DNA of 64,000 nucleotides, taken from contig ML680052.1 in the NCBI GenBank assembly GCA_007922225.1, positions 201,067 to 265,066 of the forward strand, in the 5' to 3' direction. Shown in pieces: positions 10,130-21,029 of the stretch. Under the pieces are notes generated by a model. That model worked only from the letters and a program-made list of their open reading frames with translations. It did no database searches and was not told the origin of the DNA. A program made the position numbers and the translations under genes. Positions within the stretch are counted from its first letter, which is position 1. The number at the start of each line of letters is the position of its first letter. This DNA comes from Emydura subglobosa (taxonomy: Eukaryota > Chordata > Testudines > Chelidae).

Positions 10130-11116
10130 CTATATCCCGGGTGTTTGAAAGCCATTTAACACTCTTCTGACTGTCTTTCCTAAGGCTTCCTTCACCTCTT
10201 TGTTTCTTAGAGTGTAAATAAACGGGTTTAATAGCGGAGTTACAATAGTGTTAAAGACGTTGATTGTTTTGTTCAAATCCAGTGAGTTCTGTGCAGAAGG
10301 CTTGATATACAGAAAAATGCCGGTGCCATACCAAATAGTCACAATGGTGAGATGGGCACAGCAAGTGGAGAAGGCCCTTTGCCGGCCTTCGGCTGATGGG
10401 ATTCTCAAGATGGTGGTGATAATGTAAATGTAAGAGACCAGGGTTATGACGCATGAGATCATGACAACAATGAATGAGTCAATGAACATTGCCAGCTCAA
10501 CGAGGTGCGTGACCGTGCAGGAGAGCGCTATCCAGGAATCTATGTCACAAATGAAATGATTGATGACATTAGGGCCACAGAAAGACAACCTGGTTATTAG
10601 TACTACCAGCACAAAGATAGCCAGGAACCCACACAGCAAAGAGAGGAAGGCCAGCTGAGCAGAGACGGTGCCATTCATGAGGGAGCTGTAGTGCACTGGG
10701 TGGCATATGGCCAGGTAGCAGTCATAGGCCATGACAGCCAGAAGGAAACATTCTGTGGCACCCGAGGAGAAGAGAAGAAACAATTGCAGGAGGCAGGCAG
10801 AGGAAGAGATGGTTTGGCTCATGCCCACCATGACAGCAATAGCCTTGGGGACACATGTTGTGGTCAACCAGATCTCCAGGAAGGAGAGATTGCAGAGGAA
10901 GAAGTACATGGGGGTGAACAGGCGTCGGTGTGTCCTCACTACAGCTATGATGGACACGTTCCCCATGATCGTCAGGAAGCACATAACAAAAAACACCCCA
11001 GCGAAGGACATCTGGAAATACCAAGTGCCGGGAAAGCCCAGGAGGATGAATTCCTGCACGCTGGTTCGATTTCTGTCCCAGCCATGACATCCATCTGTCA
11101 AGACACGAGAGGTCAT
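10130..11116 (-). CDS. Olfactory receptor, open frame but DRY arginine lost
   Basis: Class II olfactory receptor, predicted odorant-binding seven-transmembrane GPCR; 328 aa from the Met at 11116 (or 333 aa from 11131). Landmarks in 328-aa numbering: NRT sequon at 16-18, IMGN in TM1 (50-53), LFTPMYFFLCNLS (66-78, where the family usually has LHTPMYFF), Cys108, ECL2 cysteines 180, 190 and 200, SYIYI in TM5, RAFSTCCAHLT (247-257), [11 protein letters not shown] (297-307), stop at 10130. The TM3 motif reads MAYDCYLAICHP: Arg of DRY is Cys133 (codon at 10718-10720), probably a CGC to TGC CpG transition since the paralogue keeps CGC. The open frame reaches 11266, but a predicted splice acceptor at 11187 puts the first codons in an intron. 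Start choice is abnormal because a 7-bp deletion displaced the usual Met. It may be a recent pseudogene or a divergent receptor. OR6/OR11-like; no symbol. Confidence 0.85.
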   Translation of the reverse strand: MTSRVLTDGCHGWDRNRTSVQEFILLGFPGTWYFQMSFAGVFFVMCFLTIMGNVSIIAVVRTHRRLFTPMYFFLCNLSFLEIWLTTTCVPKAIAVMVGMSQTISSSACLLQLFLLFSSGATECFLLAVMAYDCYLAICHPVHYSSLMNGTVSAQLAFLSLLCGFLAIFVLVVLITRLSFCGPNVINHFICDIDSWIALSCTVTHLVELAMFIDSFIVVMISCVITLVSYIYIITTILRIPSAEGRQRAFSTCCAHLTIVTIWYGTGIFLYIKPSAQNSLDLNKTINVFNTIVTPLLNPFIYTLRNKEVKEALGKTVRRVLNGFQTPGI

Positions 11117-11186
11117 AAAGCATTTTAACATGTTGAACACACATTTGGATCTGGAAGGTGCAGACCGCAGATATCTGGTACTAAAG

Positions 11187-11188
11187 CT
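11187..11188 (-). promoter_or_regulatory. Predicted splice acceptor of the duplicon B OR
   Basis: On the minus strand the tract ttttctcgtctcttctcatag ends in AG here, about 70 bp before the first in-frame Met (11131). It is conserved in position with the acceptor of the A copy at 2383. It restricts in-frame starts to 11131 and 11116. Confidence 0.65.
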
Positions 11189-11699
11189 ATGAGAAGAGAC
11201 GAGAAAATGGGTGCTACTCAGCACCGTAGAGATGGGATCTCCACTCATCATTCTTCTAAGACCCATGAGGATGCACTGGGGTGGCTGACCCTATGGTGTC
11301 TTTTCTCTCTTGCTGATTGAACCCATCAACCCCACTCCACCCACTCATGAGAAAGCCTTGTTATTAGGCCTATTCTCTTCATGCCTCACCTTGGGAGATA
11401 ACTTTTCTCTCTGCTCCCCACAGAGAGGCAGCTTTTGCACAAGTCCCACTGAAAGTTGACAGGATTTCTACTCCTAAATCACCTACAATCTTCTGACCTT
11501 CACAGGGGCTTGTGTTCCTTAGACCTAGAGCTGGTCAAAAAAAGATCGACAAAACTGCTTCCCTTTGAAAAATGCCGTTGTGTTAAAATTGAACTATTTC
11601 ACAGAAACAAGCTAGGTTTAGCTGAAAATCTCATCAGGGTGGTGTCTCAGATCCAACATGGAATATCTGATTAAACCAAAACCTTGGAAAATATCAGCT

Positions 11700-11760
11700 C
11701 TTTAGCCCAGGTATGGGGGCACTTATTTGAGATGTAGGGGACTCATTTTTGTGCCATATT
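11700..11760 (+). repeat. Decayed tRNA-SINE-like fragment
   Basis: Counterpart of 2895-2985 in duplicon B; box-B-like motif is lost. Confidence 0.3.
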
Positions 11761-12762
11761 GGAATAAAAACAAAGTGTGAAGCCAGGGCATTTTCCACAA
11801 AATGGAAATCTTGTTTTTTGGCCAGCTCCACTTATTCCATTTTAAAAGCATACCCCAAATTCTCAGCAATGTGGAAACTACATTGGAAACTAACATTTCT
11901 ATTTATTATTTCTTGTGTGTCTTCTGGTAGAATCTTAAGGTCCCATCTATGGTTGGGAAACAGTTTGTACTAAGCACTGGAAAAACATAGCATTCAAGCC
12001 GTCTCTACTCCAAAGAGCTTACAATCTAAATGACAAGCCAGACAAGCCAGTAGAAACAAACAACAAAGATGCAGCTTCCCAGATGTATAGTGCAGATGCA
12101 CAATCCCCCTCTCCCACTCACCTCCCCTGGGGTCTGCTTCACTCAAAGCTGACAGTCTAGGAGAGACCAGAACAATATTTAGGAATCATGTTCCAAGTGC
12201 TATTCAATGCCAAATGCTTAAGAAACAACCTATAACCCACCCCACTATTGCATGTACTTCTGCCACATTCTGCAAAGGCCGTTGCCCCCTGAACTGAGAA
12301 AGACATCAGTTTATGGCGGGAAGAATAAATGGACGATTGTTGTTGTAGCCTGGTATTTTCAAAAGGGGTCTAAGGGAGTCAGGTACCCAGTTCTCAGTAA
12401 CGTTCGGTGGAAGTCAGGTGATTAACTCCCGTATGCGTGTTTGAAAATCCCAGCTGCACAGTTTGAAATCCTTCTCCTACAGATAATAATTCTTGTGTAG
12501 TTCTTTACACCTGCAATGTGTACAGAATGGGTATTCAGCCACACCACACATCTGCCTGCCAGAGACCAGATTTAACCACAGTGGGGTGAATGGTTGACTA
12601 GGCAAGTATCACTACTCCTATTGTACAAGAGGGGCAACTGAGTCAGGGAGCAGAAGTGATTTGTTCAAATCAGAGGGACAAATGGGCAGAGAACACAAGA
12701 GTTCAGATCCCCCCTTCTGTGCCCTGTGCCCTGATCTCAGATATAAACACTCCAAAACCTCC

Positions 12763-12925
12763 ATCTGCCAGAAGCTGGGACTGAAGAACAGGGATGCATC
12801 ACTCAGAATTGCCCTGTTCTGTTTTTTCTCTCTGAAGCATCTGACCCTGGCCACTGTCGGAAGACAGGAGAGTGGGCTAGGTGTACCACTGGGCTGATAC
12901 AGTAGGGCTGTTCTTATACTGATGT
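12763..12925 (+). mobile_element. CR1 LINE 3' UTR fragment, older subfamily
   Basis: Duplicon B counterpart of 3782-3955: gccctgttctgttttttctctctgaagcatctgaccctgg, then cggaagacaggag, then agggctgttcttat. The shared position shows the insertion is older than the duplication. Confidence 0.7.
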
Positions 12926-14310
12926 GTATCTACACTTCTCTATCTGCCTGAGTTAGGTTAATGAACCAGTAAATTCGAGAGGTGAATTTGTTAGAGCTCC
13001 TGGAGACGTTTCCATTTCCATTTAAACATTTTGGATGGAAACTCTCTCTTTGATGTAATGGAGACTTTAGCCACAAATATTTTCATAGAACAATTTTGGA
13101 TTTTCATAAACATAAAAATTCAGTTTCCAGTATCTGAATCATAGAAATGTAAGACTGGCAGAAGTCATTAAGTCCAGCCCTATTTCCTTTTGTTCTTCCT
13201 AGACTATATACTATATTGAAAGAGAAGGATGAGGTATAACCATTCTTCCAGTACAGGTACAGTGGGCAAACAATGAGGCAAACTTTTGGAACAGCCGGAG
13301 GCTTTTCAGGTATCTCCTATTACCAAGAAAGGAGAAGCTATTTCCCTATACAGTGACTTTGAATTACAATTCCAGCAGTATCTGGCTAGTGGATCTAACT
13401 TACCAGCTCTACTGATGGAGCTTGCCAATATAAATTCTCTTCATTCACAATCTATTTCTCCATAGGGGATGCACAATCGATCTGGCTGCTGATTAATGGC
13501 ACTTTGTAAATTGGTATATTTTGCGTTTCCCACACCTAGACTGTTATAGAAAGATTTCATACCTGATTCTTATTTCCAAGAAGGTCACTTTCCACCGCTG
13601 TAGCAGTGTCAAAGGGGACTTAAAGTCTGTGTGATCATTTTGAATCATTTCCATTGTATGGACCCCTTACACTGCTGGAGTGGCGTGAAGTATTGTCGAT
13701 ATAAAAGAGAATCTGCCACTTCAAAACCAAAGATTGGCAAAGTTGGTAGTTAGCTACATAGGTTAGAATCTCTTTCGATCACCATCCAACTGTCTTTACC
13801 CCTACTCACCTTGTTCATGCACTGCAGCTCAAATTGATCAGATGAGGGGAAGTGTTTTGTATTCCACCATCAGCTCGCTATCACCCTGGGGACACCTGAG
13901 CTCAACAGAATTTCACAGACTTCCCTAGATAATATAACACATTCTGCTAAGTCAGGATTGTCTCCTGGCTGAAGTACAGTGATGGAAGGCTGGAGACCAG
14001 CATGCTAGTTCAGCCTTTCCCGAATGCTTCCTTCACTGAGTGAGCCTCCATGTATTACTCAAACCCATCCCTCAGCCTCATCTTCCCCATCTATGAAATA
14101 ATGAGAAATGCCCTCATATGACCCCTCCCACTTGCTGTGCATGGACAAAGAGCTCACAGAAGAAGCCACCACTGTGAGCTTTATTGGTCGTAGAAAAGCA
14201 ACAATTTATGCTGCATATACCTGAGTGCAATCCACGAGCACCTGATCTATTCACCATTTACAGATATACATGGATAGAGCAAGCCTGTAACCGTGGAAAA
14301 CATCAATACG

Positions 14311-16073
14311 TACATACATAGATTCATAGATTCGGAAGCCAGAGGGGAAGATTGTGATCATCTAATCTGACCTCCCATATAAAACAGGCCATGGAGCATC
14401 CCCAAAATAATTCCTGGAGCAGATCTTTGAGAAAAAAAAATACCCAGTGTTGATTTGAAAATTGACAGTGACATTGAATTCACAACTAAACTTGCTAAAT
14501 TGTTCTGCTGATTAATTATTCTTACTTTAAAAATTAACATCTTACTTCCAGATTGAATTTTCCTAGCTTCAACTTCCTGCCAGACCGAAGAATTTGTTAT
14601 AAATATTTGTTCCCCATGTAGGAACTTTCAGTCTGTGATCAAGTCAACCCTTAACCGTCTTTTTGTTAAGCCAAATAGTTTGAGCTCTTTGAGACTATCA
14701 CTATAAGGCAAGTTTTCTAGTCCTTTAACCATTCACATGGCTCTTCTCTATACCTTCTCCAATTTATCAACATCTTTCTTGAATTGTGAGTACAAGAACT
14801 GGACACAGTATTCCAGCAGCTGTCGCACCAGTTCCAAACCGAGGTTAAAAATAAATTCATCTGTTCCTACCTGTAATTCCCTCTTTATGGATTAACTTTT
14901 TAGCCACAGCATCTCAGTGGGAGCTCACGTTCAGCTGATTATCCATCCTGGCCCCCAAATCTTTTTCAGAGTTGCTGCTTCTCAGGATAGAGTCCCCCAT
15001 CCTGTAATTTTGGCCGACAATCTTTGTTCTTAGGGGTATAAATTTACATTTACCCATGTTAAAACACTTATTGTTTGCTTACATTCAGCTTATCAAGCTG
15101 TTCAAATTGCTCTATATCAGAGCCCTCGCCTCTTCATTATTTACCGCTCCCCCAATTTTTGTGTGATCTGCAAACCTTATCAGGGATGATTTTATGTTTT
15201 CTTATCCATCACTGATAAAAACACTAAATAACCTAGGGTTAAGAACTGATCCCTGCAGGACACCTGCTCAGTGATCATTTCTCATTAGCAATTACATTTT
15301 GACACCTAGCAGTGAGCAAGCTGTAAATCCATTCATGTTTGCTCTGCTGATTTTATATCTTTCCAGTTTCTTAATCCAAGTGTCTTGCGGTTCCAAGTCT
15401 ATTACATCCACACCATTATCTTTACCAGACAAACTTGCCATCTCATCCAAAAATGATATCCAAATAATCTGACAGGATCTATTTACCATAAACCCATGTG
15501 GACTGGCATTAATTATTGTATGGTATGTTAGTTATTTATTACTTGAATCTTTTATCAGCGGCTCCATTATCTTGCCTGGGATCCATGGCAGGCAGACAGG
15601 CCTATAATTACATAGGTCATACTATTTTCCTTTTTTAAATATTGGCCCAACATTAGCTTTCTTCCAGTCTTCTGGAACTTCCCCAGGGATATTGAAAATC
15701 AATATTAACAATCAAGTTATGTCCTCAGCCAGCTCTTCTAAAACTCTTGTATGCAAGTTCTCCAGCCCTTTTGCTTTTAAAATGTCTCACTATAATATAT
15801 AATATAATAGTTGATATTTTACATCCTTCCATGATATTAGTGGATGGCAAATTGTGTTATTATCATGATATGATATGACTACATCATCTGGTTTTGATTC
15901 CCCAAATGCAGACAAGAAATATTAATTGAACACTTTTGTCTTTCAGCATTATTATTGATAATTCTATCATTTAATCCAATAATGGACCAATATCACTCAC
16001 AGGATTCTTTTATACTTAAAAAGATCTTATTATCCTGAACTCTGCTGGTCATAAATGTAGTCTTGTGTCCGTT
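14311..16073 (-). mobile_element. CR1 LINE, old, minus strand, 3' half
   Basis: Reverse complement of a CR1 from its 3' end (catagattcggaagccagagggg at left) through the 3' UTR and decayed reverse transcriptase. Recognisable stretches include ttgatcaacat-type linker near 14760, tccccatcctgtaattttgg near 15000, atccctgcaggacacc near 15250 (the GVPQG region) and cattatcttgcctggga near 15570. Minus-strand frames at 14358-14540 and 15292-15489 are remnants. No intact ORF. Confidence 0.85.
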
Positions 16074-18505
16074 TTGTGAAGAAGTACTTCCTTTTGTTTG
16101 TTTTAAATCTGCTGCCCATTCATTTCATTGAGTGACCACTAGTTCTTTTGTTATTTTCTTATGTTATGTTCTTTTTTATGTAACGTGAAGGTGAAAATAG
16201 CACTTCCTTATTCACTTTCTTCACACCATTCCTGATTTTATGGACCTCTATTGTATCCCAACTCCGTCATCTCTTTTCCAGGCTGAACAGTCCCAGTCTT
16301 TTTAATCTCTCCTCACAGGGAAGAAGTTCTATAGCTCTAATAATTTTTGTTGCCCTTTTCGCTCCTTTTTCCAGTTCTAATATATCTTTTTTGAGGTGTG
16401 GTGACCAGAACTACTTTCTATACTCAAGGTGTTGGTTTATATAGTGACATTATGATATTGTCTGTCTTACTATCTATCCCTTTCCTAATTGTTCCTAATA
16501 TTCTGTTAGCATTTTTGACTGCTGCTGCACATTGAGCAGATGTTTTAAGAGAACTATCCTGAGGACTGGAAAAAAGCAAATATAGTGCCCATCTTCAAAA
16601 AAGGGAGGAAAGAGGATCGAGGAACTACAGACCGGTCAGCCTCACTTCAATCCCTGGAAAAATCATGGAGCAGGTCCTTAAGGAATCCATTTTAAGGCAC
16701 TTGGAAGAGAGGAGGGTGATCAGGAACAGTCAACACGGATTCACCAAGGGAAAGTCATGCCTGACCAACCTGATTGCTTTCTATGATGAGGTGACTGGCT
16801 CTGTGGATGTAGGGAAGGTGGTGGATGTGATATACCTTGACTTTAGCAAAGCTTTTGATACTGTCTCACACAGTATTCTTATCAGCAAGTTAAAGAAGTA
16901 TGGGTTAGATGAATGGACTATAAAATGGATAGAGAACAGGCTAGAGCATAGGGCTCAGCGAGTAGTGATCAATGGCTCCATGTCTAGTTGGCAACCGGTC
17001 GCAAGCGGAGTTCCCCAGGGGTCGGTCCTGGGGCCGGTTTTGTTCAACATCTTCATTAATGATCTGGAGGATGGGGTAGATTGCACCCTCAGCAAGTTTG
17101 CGGATGACACTAAGCTGGAGGGAGTGGTAGATACCCTGGAAGGTAGGAATAGGATACAGAGTGACCTAAACAAACTGGAGGATTGGGCCAAAAGAAATCT
17201 AATGAGGTTCAACAAAGAAAAGTGCAGAGTCCTCCACTTAGGAAGGAAGCATCCCATGCACAGCTATAGACTGGGGACCGACAAGCTAGGCAGCAGTTCT
17301 TCAGAAAAGGACCTGGGGGTAACAGTGGATAAAAAGCTGGATATGAGTCAGCAGTGTGCCCTGGTTGTCAAGAAGGCTAATGGCATATTGGGCTGCATTA
17401 GGAGGGGCATTGCCAGCAGGTCCTGGGAAGTGATTATTCCCCTCTATTCGGCATTGGTGAGGCCGCATTTAGAATATTGTGTCCAGTTTTGGGCCCCCCA
17501 CTACAAAAAGGATGTGGACAAGTTGGAGAGAGTGCAGCAGAGGGCAACCAAAATGATTAGGGGGCTGGAGCACAGGACTTATGAAGAGAGGCTAAGGGAA
17601 CTGGGCTTGTTTAGTCTGCAAAAGAGGAGAATGAGGGGGGACTTGATAGCGGCCTTTAACTACCTGAAAGGGGGTTCCAGGGAGGATGGGGCTAGGCTGT
17701 TCTCGGTGGTGGTAGATGAAAGAACAAGGAGCAACGGTCTCAAGTTGCAGTTGGGGAGGTCTAGGTTGGACATTAGGAAAAAATTTTTACTAGGAGGCTG
17801 GTGAAGCACTGGAAAGGGTTACCTAGAGAGGTGGTGGAATCTCCATCTTTAGAGGTTTTTAAGCTGAGACTTGACAAAGCCCTGGCTGGGATGATATAGC
17901 TGAAGTTAGTCCTGCTTTGAGCAGGAGGTTGGACTAGATGACCTCCTGAGGTCCCTTCCAACTCTAATATTCTATGATTCTATGATGCCTCCAAGATCTC
18001 TTTCCAGAGTGGTGACAGCTAACTTAGACCTCAAAATCCTGTATGTATAGTTGGGATTGCATTCTCCAGTGTGCATTACTTTGCCTTTATCAGTATTGAA
18101 TTCCATCTACCATTTAATTGCCCTGTCACCCAGTTAATTGAGATCTCTTTTTAATTCTTCACAATCCGCTTTGGATTTAAGTATCTTGAGTAATTTTGTA
18201 TTGTCTGGAAACTTTGCCACCTCACAGTTAAGTCCTTTTTCCAGATCCTTTATGAATAAATTGAACAGCACTGGTCCCAAAACAGATCCTTGGGGGATAC
18301 TGCTATTTACCTATCTCAATTGTGAAGACTTATTTCTACCTTTTGGTTCTGAGGTTTTAACCAGTTGCTTACCCATGAGATCCTCTTATCCCATGATTGC
18401 TTACTTTGCTGAAGAGATTTTGATGAGGGACCTTGTCAAATGCTTTCTGAAAGTTGGTCACTGGATCACTGTTGTCAGTATACAGAAATCCTAGTACCTG
18501 CCTAC
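16074..18505 (-). mobile_element. CR1 LINE, old, minus strand, interrupted by a younger CR1
   Basis: Reverse complement of another old CR1, in two blocks: 16074-16557 (gaagaagtacttccttttg...agagaactatcc) and 17987-18505 (ctccaagatctctttccagag...cttgtcaaatgctttctgaaag). The two halves become continuous if 16558-17986 is removed, which defines the nested insertion. The reverse transcriptase region is recognisable but full of stops. Confidence 0.85.
16558..17986 (+). mobile_element. CR1 LINE, younger, plus strand, nested in an older CR1
   Basis: Five-prime truncated CR1 with much of the reverse transcriptase readable at 16665-17804 (379 aa): [42 protein letters not shown], then the conserved thumb and C-terminal region (..LRPHLEYC-like, here [18 protein letters not shown]). 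A 1-bp loss near 16620 separates it from the preceding GNYRPVS motif, and another near 17790 ends the frame at RKKFLLGGW instead of continuing to ..LDKALAGMI (still readable to 17900). The 3' end has attctatgattctatg. Same subfamily as 61341-64000. Not active. Confidence 0.92.
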
Positions 18506-18699
18506 AAAAATCGATCTACCCAGCTAATTTAGTATTTAGGCTGCTGTTCTGGGAATGACATCCAATTTAGTGATCAAAGTGCTGTATAAACTGAGGCTGG
18601 GAATTTCAAAGGTGACTAAGAGTTTTAAGTGCCCATCTTCCATTGAAAATCAAAGGGAGCTCTTAGAGGAATTTCTAACTTAATTCAATGAGGCCCCTC
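18506..18699. other. Diffuse old repeat sequence
   Basis: Contains the scattered motif 'gtgcccatcttccattgaaaatcaaaggga', part of a widespread degenerate repeat in this window (see 22020-22260). No gene. Confidence 0.3.
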
Positions 18700-19365
18700 T
18701 CTCGTATCTATCACCGGTAGGGCGTAGGTACAAACTCTCAAGAGTCAATTAGATTCTCGAATTCAACAGTTTATTAATGGGGAACACAACTAGGGTAGGG
18801 AAAATAATAAATCTCACTTGAGGATTAATGATATAGAGGTGAACTCAGGGTCCTTTCCCAACATAAAACCTTATATCCCAGCCTCTGGGTCTTTATATAC
18901 TCAGGATCTGCCTTTGCCCTCACAGCGTGCAGATGCCAACTCCCGCGATGACTCCAGGAGATCAGGAACCCAGGCGTAGATGGTCCTTGATGTCATCTAG
19001 ATCCAGGTAAGTGTGTCTTTCCTCAGTGTGGGCCTGTCCCTTGTCTCTCAATCCTGGAGACCAACAACGCTGATGTCGCTGCTCCTAACTGCCACGAGCG
19101 TGGACAGTTACATGTGTTGGTAAAACTGTCTCCAGGATGGACAGCCACGAGCGCTGGCTGCTCTGCCCTTATATAGACTCCCTGTTGCCAGGCAGATTAC
19201 AGACCCCTGTCTTCTGGAGGTTCCCCTCCATTTCTCCCCCAGAGCGGGAGCTCTGGACAAGAACGGGACTCCAACATAGAGGAAGCCTTGTACTAACAAC
19301 AATCCAAAATGGCTAAGTGCCAACTTATCCTACAAATGTGTCTGATAGCCAACAGAGCAGGGTGC
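18700..19365 (-). mobile_element. Solo LTR-like block, minus strand
   Basis: Minus strand: a TATA-like stretch (tctatataagggc, near 19178-19166), a transcribed region, then attaataaactgttgaattcg with AATAAA at 18775-18770 and a U5-like tail. Typical LTR layout. No internal retroviral genes adjoin. Edges approximate. Confidence 0.5.
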
Positions 19366-20329
19366 CCAACTCCCTCAGACTCTTTAAAAGGCCCAACCTA
19401 AATAAATATCAACATTAATTTGTATTTCATTTAGTAGACGTGGGTGGGGTTCTTCTCTCACATAGAACTAAATGACTACAGGGGATGACTCCTGATTTAT
19501 ACAGTGGCAGCTCTCATGGAATTCCTCCTAATTTAAGCCAACAAAACTTGGTTTACTTTGGCAGAATTACCCCTCCTTTGCATTAAGAGGGGAATCATGT
19601 CTATTTGCTCCAGTCCACTTCCTTCTGATTTACACGAGTGAACAGGGAGTGAGAATCAGACCCAGTAGAGTAGGGGCCAATTAGAAATGTAGAAGTGACA
19701 GATGAGAAGAATGAGGGCTTCCATGTGGCTATCATATCCACTCTTTGAAAAGGGCTTATGCTTGCGTAAGAACTGAATAAGATTCTCAGGATGTAGCCCA
19801 TTGACTTCACTGTGAATATTGCCCGAGTAGCAATTACGGCAGGGATTTTCAAGGGGGCCTAATGCACTTAGATGCTCAAGTCTTGATTTTCAATGGCACC
19901 TAACTCCCTTTGACTGGGATTTTTTAAAGGAGCCTAAAGAAGCACTCAGTAAATAATGAAATAATTAAATGAAAAAAAGGAAATACTGAGTAAGGACTGG
20001 GTAAATGCCAAATCCGAACTGAATAGACAGTGAGTAAGGATATGACGTATGGGTGAGTAAATATGGAGTTAGAACTGAATATAAATGGAGCAAGGACATG
20101 GTGGCCATTGAATAAAGACAGAGTAAACACTGAGTAAGCACAGACTAGCCAGTGAATAATGGTGTCTGGATACAGGTGAATAAATATTAAGATTTAGTGT
20201 GTTTACATTTTTGTGGTTTTGATTTTTTCCCCCCACAAACTCCCATGTCCTTACCTAAACTGTTTTCAGTCATCTTTCCCAATTATTGCTTTGGCAGTGT
20301 GGAAAGCAGACTGCGTATATTAGTAGGTG
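19366..20329. other. Non-coding stretch without recognised gene
   Basis: Degenerate repeat sequence (for example 19840-19930 with 'tcaatggcacctaactccctttga'). At 19930-20170 there is a weak irregular repetition of gagtaa/gaataa motifs. No coding region supported. Confidence 0.4.
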
Positions 20330-20425
20330 GTGTCCCTTCTGTACGCGGTAGTGGCGCTGTTCTCAAATCCCATCATCTATAGGCTGAGGAACAGGGATGT
20401 GAGGGAAACTCTGGGCCTGGCTTGA
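20330..20425 (+). pseudogene. Olfactory receptor TM7/C-terminal remnant
   Basis: The plus strand reads VSLLYAVVALFSNPIIYRLR then NRDVRETLGLA and a stop at 20425. This matches the OR TM7 signature (NPIIYSLRN) and C-terminal tail. Nothing upstream looks like the rest of an OR, so only about 32 codons survive. It shows a further OR locus once lay here. Confidence 0.75.
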
Positions 20426-20627
20426 CAACGACAACTCTCTGAACTCCACTCCGGAGGTTGTTTATTGGAAAATTAGGGGTGGAGTACCTCAGTCCAATAA
20501 GAAGGCTATTAGCGCAATCTAAAGGGGAGGTTCCCCTGACAAGCAGGAAGGAAGTGCCGCTAGAGTAAGAAGCGGCCTATAATGGAAAAAGCAGCTCCCA
20601 AGGAAGGCCACTCTGGGCCCAGGTCTA
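20426..20627. other. Unassigned spacer
   Basis: Non-coding, no recognised element. Confidence 0.35.
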
Positions 20628-20868
20628 CACTACACACTTACTGCGGTATAATTACGTCACTCAGGGGTGTGAAAACCCTCCACCCCTGAGTGACGTAGTT
20701 ATACCAACCCTAACCCCCCGTTTAGACAGCGCTATGTCAGCAGTAGAGCTTCTCCTGCTGACATAGCTGCTGCCTCTTGAGGAAGAGGTGTTATTTAGCT
20801 GACAGAGCACTCTCCTATCGGTCTAGAGCGTCTCACCAAATTTGCAGTGTAGACCTGCCCTGAGGAGA
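20628..20868. mobile_element. MITE with internal perfect hairpin
   Basis: Edges caggtctacactaca and gcagtgtagacctg are inverted copies. Inside, tacgtcactcaggggtg (20653-20669) and cacccctgagtgacgta (20681-20697) form a perfect 17-bp stem with an 11-nt loop. No coding capacity. Belongs to the same broad 'tctacact'-ended MITE group as 33925-34172, 49682-49955 and 59752-60050. Confidence 0.8.
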
Positions 20869-21029
20869 GTTAGGTCTTGTCTATCAAAAGATTTAGGTCG
20901 TGCCGAGCTGGGGTGGGAATCTGCCCCTCACCAGCCTGCCATGGATCCACTGTCCATATCACCTGGCTGACGTGCACGATCAGCTTGTAATGTGTGTTGT
21001 CAGTTGTTGGCTGCATGTGTGCACTCCCA

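Larger units (their letters stand above)
10063..14310. repeat. Duplicon B: OR gene plus upstream flank
   Basis: Colinear partner of duplicon A (see 1255-7200). Contains the OR at 10130-11116 and an upstream non-coding flank that keeps the older CR1 tail at about 12763-12925. It lacks the copy-A MITEs and most of its foldback-bearing CR1. From 11190 to 14310 there is no gene. Confidence 0.85.

Noticed and set aside
10722..11144. 140-aa minus-strand frame and 145-aa and 118-aa plus-strand frames over the OR
   Set aside because: They overlap the OR coding frame in other phases and encode no OR or other family motifs. The minus-strand one is noted only as an out-of-frame upstream start.
20653..20697. 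Perfect hairpin as a terminator or microRNA precursor
   Set aside because: Explained as the internal palindrome of a MITE. MITE hairpins can give rise to microRNAs, but nothing here shows that.
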